Below the pieces are notes generated by a model. That model searched no databases and was not told where the DNA came from. It was given only the letters and a program-made list of their open reading frames with translations. DNA of 5,652 nucleotides from Bacteroidota bacterium (lineage in GTDB: Bacteria; Bacteroidota; Bacteroidia; Flavobacteriales_D; Crocinitomicaceae). The DNA lies in assembly GCA_006226555.1 (NCBI GenBank), contig SBGS01000046.1, positions 1 through 5,652 on the forward strand, in the 5' to 3' direction. The position numbers were made by a program, and so were the translations under genes. How positions within the stretch are numbered: the stretch's first letter is position 1; each line of letters begins with the position of its first letter. Shown piece after piece: positions 1 through 4,426 of this stretch.

Positions 1-6
1 TTTTTT

Positions 7-873
7 ATGCTTGAAAAATTTATCCAATATCTTCAATTCGAAAAGCGCTACAGTGAGCATACGATCATTGCGTATCGAAACGATATACTCGTGTTTTTGG
101 AATTTATCGACAATGAGGATATAAAGGCAGTTACGAAAAGGGAAGTGAGAGGATGGATGGTCGATCTCATGGAGCGAGGTTTGAAATCTTCTACGGTTAA
201 TCGAAAGTTGTCCTCTTTGAGAACACTATTTGAATGGATGGTGGTCAATGGTGAGATAAAAACTACTCCGATGTCTCTGATACAAGGACCAAAGAAAGAA
301 AAGCGTTTGCCTGTTTTTGTCAAAAAGAGCGAATTAGATGAAGTTAACTTGGATAAGGTTTTCTCGGATGACTTTGAAGGGGTGATGGATCGACTACTGA
401 TAGAAACGTTCTATCAAACTGGAATTCGTTTAAGTGAGTTGATCAATTTGACATTGGAGGATATAAGAAAAGATCACATTAAGGTTACTGGTAAAAGGAA
501 TAAGGTCCGGATCATTCCTGTTAATAAATCGTTTATTGATGAACTTAAAAAGATGCAGGAATTAAAATCACAAAACAGGTATCAAAACAGCGCTCATGTC
601 TTTTCGTTAAAGAATGGTAAAAAGTTGTATCCCGGTCTTGTTTACAGAAAAATAAATCATTACCTTTCTTTAGCGTCGGATGTTAGTAAAAAGAGTCCTC
701 ATGTTATCAGGCATACCTTTGCGACACATTTACTAAACAATGGAGCTGGTATCGAGGTCATCAAGGAGCTGCTGGGGCACTCTGGATTAGCTGCCACTCA
801 AGTGTATACACATAATTCCTTCGCAGAGATTAATAAGATATATTCACAAGCTCACCCCAGGGGGCGTAAATAG
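7..873 (+). CDS. xerC: Tyrosine recombinase XerC/XerD family
   Basis: Site-specific recombinase of 288 residues, the usual XerC/XerD length. In well-studied bacteria these enzymes resolve chromosome dimers at dif. The N-terminal SAM-like core-binding domain covers about residues 1-85 (FEKRYSEHTIIAYRNDI). The catalytic domain follows, with the full active set visible: R141 (GIRLSEL), K163 (TGKRNK), H232 and R235 (PHVIRHTFATH), H258 (LLGHSG) and the nucleophile Y267 (QVYTH). The C-terminal QAHPRGRK tail is typical of Xer proteins and argues against a phage integrase. The ATG at 7 gives the expected family N-terminus; only six T bases precede it, so an upstream start and the promoter cannot be judged. 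It ends in tandem stops (TAG TAA), 7 bases before hpf, so the two are probably co-transcribed. Whether it is XerC, XerD or a sole Xer recombinase cannot be settled here. Confidence 0.9.
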   Translation: MLEKFIQYLQFEKRYSEHTIIAYRNDILVFLEFIDNEDIKAVTKREVRGWMVDLMERGLKSSTVNRKLSSLRTLFEWMVVNGEIKTTPMSLIQGPKKEKRLPVFVKKSELDEVNLDKVFSDDFEGVMDRLLIETFYQTGIRLSELINLTLEDIRKDHIKVTGKRNKVRIIPVNKSFIDELKKMQELKSQNRYQNSAHVFSLKNGKKLYPGLVYRKINHYLSLASDVSKKSPHVIRHTFATHLLNNGAGIEVIKELLGHSGLAATQVYTHNSFAEINKIYSQAHPRGRK

Positions 874-880
874 TAAGATT

Positions 881-1171
881 ATGGATTTCAAGGTAAATGC
901 TGTTCATTTTACTGCCGATCAGAAGTTGGTGGATTTTATTCATGAAAAGGTCAGCAAGTTGGAGTTGATGAATGATTCGATAATTTCTAGTGAGGTTTAT
1001 CTCCGTTTGGATAAAAGCGCGGAAAAGGAAAATAAGGTAGCCGAAGTAAAGATATTGATACCCGGACACGAGCTGTTTGCAAAAAAACAATGCAAGACTT
1101 TTGAAGAGGCTGCTGATCAGGCGGTAGATGCGCTAAAAAAGCAAGTTGAAAAACATAAAGCAAGAAGCTAA
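881..1171 (+). CDS. hpf: Ribosome hibernation promoting factor, short HPF/RaiA family
   Basis: Small ribosome-associated factor of 96 residues. Members of this family bind the decoding region of the 30S subunit in slow growth, inactivating or dimerising ribosomes. The family pattern is clear: an N-terminal strand and helix (VHFTADQKLVDFIHEKVSKLE, about residues 8-28), a central sheet (VYLRLDK...VAEVKILIPG, 39-62), and the C-terminal helix signature FEEAADQAVDALKKQ (about 74-88) followed by a basic tail EKHKARS. It lacks the long C-terminal dimerisation domain of long HPF, so it is a short form; HPF and YfiA/RaiA subtypes cannot be separated with certainty by eye. The ATG at 881 fits the family start. 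It follows xerC by 7 bases and is closed by the terminator at 1201, so it probably shares a transcript with xerC. Confidence 0.9.
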   Translation: MDFKVNAVHFTADQKLVDFIHEKVSKLELMNDSIISSEVYLRLDKSAEKENKVAEVKILIPGHELFAKKQCKTFEEAADQAVDALKKQVEKHKARS

Positions 1172-1200
1172 AACATTGATAGTTAATGTAATATTACTAG

Positions 1201-1227
1201 AGGCGCTCAATGAGCGCCTTTTTTTTT
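1201..1227 (+). terminator. Intrinsic terminator after hpf
   Basis: The arms AGGCGCTC (1201-1208) and GAGCGCCT (1212-1219) form an 8-bp GC-rich stem with a 3-base loop, followed by a run of nine T (1219-1227). It lies 29 bases after the hpf stop and separates the xerC-hpf unit from the tRNA-tuf unit. The run of A after it (1229-1237) does not form a comparable structure for the other strand. Confidence 0.93.
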
Positions 1228-1248
1228 GAAAAAAAAATAATTTTGCTC

Positions 1249-1278
1249 TTGCAAATAATAATTTCTTTCATACATTTG
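1249..1278 (+). promoter_or_regulatory. Promoter of the tRNA-tuf operon, Bacteroidota type
   Basis: TACATTTG at 1271-1278 matches the Bacteroidota -7 consensus TAnnTTTG exactly. A TTG at 1249-1251 lies 19 bases upstream and fits the -33 element. A second TTG at 1243-1245 is a less well spaced alternative. The position, just after the hpf terminator and about 60 bases before the first tRNA, is where the operon promoter is expected. Transcription should start at about 1282-1286. The start site is inferred, not seen. Confidence 0.8.
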
Positions 1279-1282
1279 CACT

Positions 1283-1294
1283 CCCCAATTGGGG
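1283..1294. repeat. Perfect palindrome at the predicted transcription start
   Basis: CCCCAATTGGGG is a perfect 12-base palindrome, starting 4 bases after the -7 element and so overlapping the predicted start site. A T before it and GA after it could extend it with wobble or a bulge. It could be a DNA operator or a small hairpin at the 5' end of the primary transcript. No regulator is assigned. Confidence 0.5.
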
Positions 1295-1305
1295 GAAACA
1301 GTACA

Positions 1306-1320
1306 AGAAGTTCTTTCAAA
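1306..1320 (+). promoter_or_regulatory. Leader element: boxA-like and left arm of a long-range inverted repeat
   Basis: Bases 1308-1320 (AAGTTCTTTCAAA) are the exact reverse complement of 1595-1607. Adding A1306-T1609 and a G1307-T1608 wobble gives 15 bp. In the precursor RNA this would pair the leader with the Gly-Thr spacer, enclosing three tRNAs, much as RNase III processing stems enclose rRNAs. The same bases also resemble the boxA antitermination motif of stable-RNA leaders (a pyrimidine-rich CTTT followed by an A-rich stretch). The complementarity is seen; both roles are inferred, and they need not exclude each other. Confidence 0.5.
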
Positions 1321-1337
1321 TAATGATACCAACAAGT

Positions 1338-1411
1338 GCCGATGTAGCTCAGCTGGCTAGAGCAGCTGATTTGTAATCAGCAGGTCGGGGGTTCGAGTCC
1401 CTCCATCGGCT
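1338..1411 (+). tRNA. tRNA-Thr (anticodon TGT)
   Basis: 74-base cloverleaf reading ACA and related Thr codons. The acceptor arms GCCGATG (1338-1344) and CATCGGC (1404-1410) pair fully. The anticodon stem GCTGA/TCAGC (from 1365) holds loop TTTGTAA with anticodon TGT at 1372-1374. The T-loop is TTCGAGT. The discriminator is T1411 and no CCA is encoded. It is the first tRNA of the operon, in the place of thrU in E. coli. The next tRNA starts after a 10-base spacer with a T7 run. Confidence 0.97.
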
Positions 1412-1421
1412 CACTTTTTTT

Positions 1422-1503
1422 GGGGAGATACTCAAGCGGTCAACGAGGGCAGACTGTAAATCTGCTGGCTACGCCTTCGTAGGTTCGAATCCTGCTCTCC
1501 CCA
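1422..1503 (+). tRNA. tRNA-Tyr (anticodon GTA)
   Basis: 82-base class II tRNA with the long variable arm expected of bacterial tRNA-Tyr (about 1465-1480). The acceptor arms GGGGAGA (1422-1428) and TCTCCCC (1496-1502) pair fully. Anticodon stem GCAGA/TCTGC holds loop CTGTAAA with anticodon GTA at 1456-1458. The discriminator is A1503 and CCA is not encoded. Flanking T7 (1415-1421) and A8 (1505-1512) runs could extend the acceptor stem in the precursor. Confidence 0.97.
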
Positions 1504-1517
1504 CAAAAAAAATACAA

Positions 1518-1590
1518 GCGGGAGTAGCTCAGTTGGTAGAGCGTCAGCCTTCCAAGCTGAGGGTCGCGAGTTCGAATCTCGTCTCCCGCT
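1518..1590 (+). tRNA. tRNA-Gly (anticodon TCC)
   Basis: 73-base cloverleaf. The acceptor arms GCGGGAG (1518-1524) and CTCCCGC (1583-1589) pair fully. Anticodon stem TCAGC/GCTGA holds loop CTTCCAA with anticodon TCC at 1551-1553, reading GGA and GGG. The discriminator is T1590, as is usual for tRNA-Gly, and CCA is not encoded. It matches glyT in the E. coli tufB operon by anticodon and position. Confidence 0.97.
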
Positions 1591-1594
1591 CTTT

Positions 1595-1609
1595 TTTGAA
1601 AGAACTTTT
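1595..1609 (+). repeat. Right arm of the long-range inverted repeat
   Basis: TTTGAAAGAACTT at 1595-1607 is the exact reverse complement of 1308-1320 in the operon leader, with two more possible pairs at 1608-1609. It lies within the 22-base spacer between tRNA-Gly and tRNA-Thr(GGT). Pairing of the two arms would enclose the Thr, Tyr and Gly tRNAs and leave the second Thr tRNA and tuf outside. Confidence 0.55.
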
Positions 1610-1612
1610 AGT

Positions 1613-1684
1613 GCCGGTGTAGCTCAGTGGTAGAGCGCTTCCTTGGTAAGGAAGAGGTCACGAGTTCAATTCTCGTCATTGGCT
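1613..1684 (+). tRNA. tRNA-Thr (anticodon GGT)
   Basis: 72-base cloverleaf. The acceptor arms GCCGGTG (1613-1619) and CATTGGC (1677-1683) pair with two adjacent G-T wobbles. Anticodon stem CTTCC/GGAAG holds loop TTGGTAA with anticodon GGT at 1645-1647, reading ACC and ACT. The T-loop is TTCAATT. The discriminator is T1684 and no CCA is encoded. It is the last tRNA before tuf, as thrT is in E. coli. Confidence 0.96.
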
Positions 1685-1708
1685 CTAAGTAGTGAAGATT
1701 TGAAAAAA

Positions 1709-1727
1709 TTCACCCAAAGTGGGTGAA
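1709..1727 (+). promoter_or_regulatory. Hairpin in the tRNA-Thr to tuf spacer
   Basis: TTCACCCA (1709-1716) and TGGGTGAA (1720-1727) form an 8-bp stem with loop AAG. No T-run follows (next bases ATTTGGC), so it is not an ordinary intrinsic terminator. It sits midway in the 94-base spacer before tuf. It may mark an RNA processing site, protect the 5' end of the processed tuf mRNA, or act as a pause or attenuation site. I see no good second promoter in this spacer. Confidence 0.5.
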
Positions 1728-1778
1728 ATTTGGCATATATAAAGGTTTTAATTAATAACTAAGTAACAAAAAGAACAA

Positions 1779-2966
1779 ATGGCTAAGGAAAATTTCAATC
1801 GTTCCAAACCACACGTTAACATCGGAACAATTGGTCACGTTGACCACGGAAAAACAACTTTGACTGCTGCGATCTCTAGCGTTCTTGCAGCTCAAGGACT
1901 TGCTCAATCTCGCGACTTCTCTTCTATTGATAACGCACCGGAAGAAAAAGAGCGTGGTATTACTATTAATACTTCACACATTGAGTACGAAACTAAGAAT
2001 CGTCACTACGCACACGTTGACTGTCCAGGTCACGCCGATTACGTAAAGAACATGGTAACTGGTGCTGCTCAGATGGATGGAGCTATTCTTGTAGTTGCTG
2101 CTACAGATGGTCCAATGCCACAAACACGTGAGCACATCCTTCTAGGACGTCAGGTAGGAGTTCCAAGAATCGTTGTATTCATGAACAAAGTTGACATGGT
2201 GGATGATCCAGAACTACTTGAACTAGTAGAAATGGAAATCCGTGAATTGCTTTCATTCTACGATTACGATGGTGATAACGCACCAGTAATTCAAGGTTCA
2301 GCTCTTGGAGCATTGAACGGAGAAGAAAAGTGGGTTGCTACAGTAAACGAATTGATGGATGCAGTTGATAGCTATATCGAACTTCCTCCACGTGATGTTG
2401 ATAAGCCATTCTTGATGCCAGTTGAGGACGTATTTACGATTACAGGTCGTGGTACAGTTGCAACAGGACGTATCGAAACAGGGGTAATCAACTCTGGAGA
2501 TCCAGTTGAGATCCTTGGAATGGGTGATGAGAAATTGACTTCTACAGTAACTGGGGTTGAGATGTTCCGTAAGATCCTTGACCGTGGTGAAGCTGGAGAT
2601 AACGTAGGATTATTGCTACGTGGTATTGAGAAGTCAGATATCAAGCGTGGAATGGTTATCTGTAAGCCAGGTTCAACTACTCCTCACACTGAATTTAAAG
2701 CTGAGATCTACGTATTGAAGAAAGAAGAAGGTGGTCGTCACACTCCTTTCCACAACAAATACCGTCCTCAGTTCTACTTCAGAACAACAGACGTAACTGG
2801 TGAGATCTTCTTGACTGATGGTCGTGAGATGGTAATGCCAGGTGATAACGTAACAATTACTGTTAAGTTGATCGTTCCTGTAGCTATGGACAAAGGACTT
2901 CGTTTTGCGATCCGTGAGGGTGGTAGAACTGTAGGTGCTGGTCAGGTTACTGAGATCATTGCTTAA
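1779..2966 (+). CDS. tuf: Translation elongation factor EF-Tu
   Basis: GTPase of 395 residues, normal EF-Tu length, that delivers aminoacyl-tRNA to the ribosomal A site in the cytoplasm. The nucleotide-binding motifs are intact: GHVDHGKT at 19-26 (P-loop), RGITI at 59-63 (switch I), DCPG at 81-84 followed by catalytic H85, NKVD at 136-139, and SAL at 174-176. Domain II starts at about 212 (LMPVEDVFTITGRGTVATGRIETG), and domain III at about 302 ends in FAIREGGRTVGAGQVTEIIA. Residues linked to elfamycin sensitivity, such as Q125 and the A in RFAIREGG, are the usual ones. The ATG at 1779 gives the standard MAKE start and is preceded by A-rich sequence, not a Shine-Dalgarno motif. Codon choice is visibly more biased than in xerC, as expected for a very highly expressed gene. 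It ends in tandem TAA stops, and a terminator follows. Confidence 0.99.
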   Translation: MAKENFNRSKPHVNIGTIGHVDHGKTTLTAAISSVLAAQGLAQSRDFSSIDNAPEEKERGITINTSHIEYETKNRHYAHVDCPGHADYVKNMVTGAAQMDGAILVVAATDGPMPQTREHILLGRQVGVPRIVVFMNKVDMVDDPELLELVEMEIRELLSFYDYDGDNAPVIQGSALGALNGEEKWVATVNELMDAVDSYIELPPRDVDKPFLMPVEDVFTITGRGTVATGRIETGVINSGDPVEILGMGDEKLTSTVTGVEMFRKILDRGEAGDNVGLLLRGIEKSDIKRGMVICKPGSTTPHTEFKAEIYVLKKEEGGRHTPFHNKYRPQFYFRTTDVTGEIFLTDGREMVMPGDNVTITVKLIVPVAMDKGLRFAIREGGRTVGAGQVTEIIA

Positions 2967-2988
2967 TAAGTACATATATTGATTGCTT

Positions 2989-3012
2989 AAAGGGGAGTTC
3001 GCTCCCCTTTTT
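2989..3012 (+). terminator. UUCG-loop terminator after tuf
   Basis: AAAGGGGAG (2989-2997) and CTCCCCTTT (3002-3010) form a 9-bp stem closed by the very stable loop TTCG. Five T follow in total (3008-3012), after which tRNA-Trp begins within 2 bases. The T-run is short and there is no room for a promoter between it and the tRNA. It is therefore likely to be partial, setting how much transcription passes from tuf into the tRNA-Trp-secE-nusG-ribosomal protein genes. Confidence 0.8.
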
Positions 3013-3014
3013 AC

Positions 3015-3087
3015 ACGGGTGTAGCTCAGCTGGTAGAGTAGTGGTCTCCAAAACCATTGGTCGAGGGTTCGAATCCTTCCGCCCGTG
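3015..3087 (+). tRNA. tRNA-Trp (anticodon CCA)
   Basis: 73-base cloverleaf. The acceptor arms ACGGGTG (3015-3021) and CGCCCGT (3080-3086) pair, with one T-G wobble. Anticodon stem GTGGT/ACCAT holds loop CTCCAAA with anticodon CCA at 3048-3050, reading UGG. The T-loop is TTCGAAT. The discriminator is G3087, the known identity base for bacterial tRNA-Trp, and the CCA end is not encoded. It starts 2 bases after the tuf terminator T-run and ends 13 bases before the secE start, so it is probably cut from the secE-nusG mRNA. Confidence 0.97.
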
Positions 3088-3100
3088 CAAATTAGAAGAG

Positions 3101-3319
3101 ATGTCAAAATTCAGAGAATATATTAATGAGACGGTTACCGAAATGGTACACAATGTTTCATGGCCAACTTGGAAGGAGCTTCAGAGTAATACTATTATTG
3201 TGGTGTCCGCTTCCATACTAATTGCATTAATCATCTTCGGGATGGACTTTGTTTTTGGTATCACCGGAGAAAAGGATTCATTTTGGAAGGGTGTGCTAGG
3301 ACTAATCTATAGACTCTAA
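3101..3319 (+). CDS. secE: Preprotein translocase subunit SecE
   Basis: Short, single-span SecE of 72 residues, the small clamp subunit of the SecYEG channel in the inner membrane. The conserved cytoplasmic amphipathic helix and WP motif are at about 2-30 (REYINETVTEMVHNVSWPTWKEL). One transmembrane segment follows at about 31-53 (TIIVVSASILIALIIFGMDF). A short amphipathic tail ends at RL. A longer reading from an ATG at 3041 would begin inside the tRNA-Trp gene and is rejected; ATG 3101 gives the family N-terminus MSKF. It lies 13 bases after tRNA-Trp and 15 bases before nusG, the almost universal secE-nusG pair. Confidence 0.95.
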   Translation: MSKFREYINETVTEMVHNVSWPTWKELQSNTIIVVSASILIALIIFGMDFVFGITGEKDSFWKGVLGLIYRL

Positions 3320-3334
3320 TTCGCATTTGTTGAC

Positions 3335-3886
3335 ATGGAAGATATTAAGAAGCGTTGGTACGTAGTCCGAGCAATTAGCGGAAAAGAAAAAAAGGTCAAG
3401 GAATATCTTGAGCTAGAAATTTCGCGATTGAAATTGGATGATTTTGTGGGTCAGATCTTGATTCCAACTGAAAAGGTTTTTCAGATTAGAAATGGAAAAA
3501 AGGTTAGTAAAGAGAAGGCATATCTACCTGGTTACGTGCTTGTTGAGGCAGCGTTAGTAGGTGAGATTCCTCACGTGATCAAGGGTATTCCAAATGTAAT
3601 TGGATTCCTTGGAAGTGAAAAAGGTGGTGATCCGGTTCCAATGAGAATGTCTGAGGTAAACCGTATCCTTGGTAAAGTGGATGAATTGTCTGAAACTGAA
3701 GAGGAAATGAAGATTCCATTTGTAGTAGGGGAATCGGTTAAAGTTATCGATGGTCCATTCAATAATTTCAGTGGAGTTATTGATGAGATCAACGAAGAGA
3801 AAAAGAAACTCAAAGTTATGGTTAAGATCTTTGGAAGAAAGAACCTTCTGGAGCTTAGCTATATGCAAGTTGAGAAAGAAGTTTAA
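3335..3886 (+). CDS. nusG: Transcription termination/antitermination factor NusG
   Basis: Elongation factor of 183 residues, normal for NusG. The family binds the RNA polymerase clamp, suppresses or prolongs pausing, and links polymerase to Rho or to ribosomal S10. The NGN domain runs from about 7 to 115 and starts with RWYVVRAISGKEKKV; it includes KAYLPGYVLVE (61-71) and the IPNVIGFLG region (85-93). The C-terminal KOW domain covers about 128-180, with VGESVKVIDGPFNNFSG at 131-147 and FGRKNLLEL at 166-174, matching FGR...VEL in other NusG proteins. No insertion domain is seen. The length and operon place argue for housekeeping NusG rather than a specialised paralogue such as UpxY or RfaH. 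The start ATG 3335 lies 15 bases after secE with no Shine-Dalgarno motif. Confidence 0.97.
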   Translation: MEDIKKRWYVVRAISGKEKKVKEYLELEISRLKLDDFVGQILIPTEKVFQIRNGKKVSKEKAYLPGYVLVEAALVGEIPHVIKGIPNVIGFLGSEKGGDPVPMRMSEVNRILGKVDELSETEEEMKIPFVVGESVKVIDGPFNNFSGVIDEINEEKKKLKVMVKIFGRKNLLELSYMQVEKEV

Positions 3887-3902
3887 AGTTGCATATTAAC
3901 CC

Positions 3903-3955
3903 GTAGGAGTGATGAAGACGATTAAAGCTTCCCGTCAATAATCACGTTTGACTAC
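3903..3955 (+). promoter_or_regulatory. Structured rplK leader, candidate L1-binding site
   Basis: The 83-base nusG-rplK gap can fold into an irregular hairpin of three helices: GTAG (3903-3906) with CTAC (3952-3955); GTGAT (3909-3913) with ATCAC (3941-3945); and GACG (3917-3920) with CGTC (3933-3936). The internal loop between the last two is asymmetric, GAA against AATA, and the apical loop has 12 bases. In other bacteria L1 represses the rplK-rplA mRNA by binding a hairpin with an asymmetric internal loop that mimics its 23S rRNA site. The place upstream of rplK fits that model. The pairing is seen; the function is inferred. Confidence 0.5.
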
Positions 3956-3969
3956 ATAATTTAAATACA

Positions 3970-4416
3970 ATGGCTAAAGAAGTAGCAGGTTTGATCAAAT
4001 TACAGATCAAAGGTGGTGCAGCCAATCCAGCTCCTCCAGTCGGACCGGCACTCGGTGCGAAAGGGGTGAACATCATGGAGTTCTGTAAGCAGTTTAATGC
4101 GAGAACTCAGGATAAGCCTGGAAAGGTGTTACCTGTAGTAATTACAGTGTATGGCGACAAATCTTTTGATTTCGTAATTAAAACTCCTCCGGCAGCTGTT
4201 CAGATCATGGAACAGGCCAAAATCAAGAAAGGTTCATCAGAACCAAATCGTCAGAAAGTAGCAACTATCTCTTGGGATAGTGTTCGTTTGATTGCACAGG
4301 ATAAGTTGCAGGATATGAACTGTTTTACTGTTGACTCTGCAATGCGCATGGTCGCTGGAACAGCTCGTAGTATGGGAGTAGTAGTAAAAGGTGGAGAAGC
4401 ACCAGAAACCAAATAA
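3970..4416 (+). CDS. rplK: 50S ribosomal protein L11 (uL11)
   Basis: 148 residues, a few longer than typical L11 because of a GGEAPETK tail. L11 binds the GTPase-associated region of 23S rRNA and takes part in factor binding and RelA-dependent stringent response. The N-terminal domain carries the proline-rich thiostrepton-region motif NPAPPVGPALGAKGVNIMEF (19-38). The C-terminal rRNA-binding domain begins near KTPPAAV (71-77) and includes KIKKGSSEPNRQKVATIS (84-101) and the signature GTARSMGVVV (130-139). ATG 3970 gives the usual MAKEVAGLIKLQIKGG start, preceded by an AT-rich stretch. It is 10 bases upstream of rplA, so the pair is probably translated as a unit. Confidence 0.98.
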   Translation: MAKEVAGLIKLQIKGGAANPAPPVGPALGAKGVNIMEFCKQFNARTQDKPGKVLPVVITVYGDKSFDFVIKTPPAAVQIMEQAKIKKGSSEPNRQKVATISWDSVRLIAQDKLQDMNCFTVDSAMRMVAGTARSMGVVVKGGEAPETK

Positions 4417-4426
4417 TTGCTGAATT

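Noticed and set aside
48..323. Antisense frame inside xerC
   Set aside because: Lies wholly within the intact recombinase gene, with no supporting motif.
7..873. The tyrosine recombinase as a phage or element integrase, with the tRNAs as attachment sites
   Set aside because: The protein has XerC/D length and tail, there is no second element end or direct repeat of a tRNA 3' end, and the neighbours are core genes.
830..1090. Antisense frame across the xerC-hpf junction
   Set aside because: Covers the conserved hpf frame and has no promoter or family features.
1728..1760. A separate tuf promoter in the tRNA-tuf spacer (TTTG at 1729-1732)
   Set aside because: No TAnnTTTG element is found about 19 bases downstream; the AT-rich stretch alone is not enough.
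2372..2644. 90-residue antisense frame inside tuf
   Set aside because: Shadow of the strongly biased tuf codons; serine/proline-rich, with no family features.
2959..2981. A promoter for tRNA-Trp just after tuf (TTG 2959-2961, TATATTG 2975-2981)
   Set aside because: The spacing is only 13 bases, the -7 match lacks a T, and the start would fall inside the terminator hairpin.
1338..3087. Repeated TAGCTCAG and TTCGA strings between the tRNAs as a repeat family
   Set aside because: These are the conserved D-arm and T-loop sequences of tRNA genes, not a separate repeat.
3041..3100. Extended secE start at ATG 3041
   Set aside because: It would place 20 codons inside the tRNA-Trp gene. ATG 3101 gives the normal SecE N-terminus.
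2673..3153. Antisense open frames over the end of tuf and tRNA-Trp, with peptides such as GRIRTLDQWFWRPLLYQLSY and DSNPRPMVLETTTLPAELHP
   Set aside because: These are the well-known false peptides obtained by translating a tRNA gene on the wrong strand; they overlap tRNA-Trp, secE or tuf, which are certain.
3554..3868. Two antisense frames inside nusG
   Set aside because: Overlapping shadows of a certain gene; low-complexity translations and no recognisable domain.
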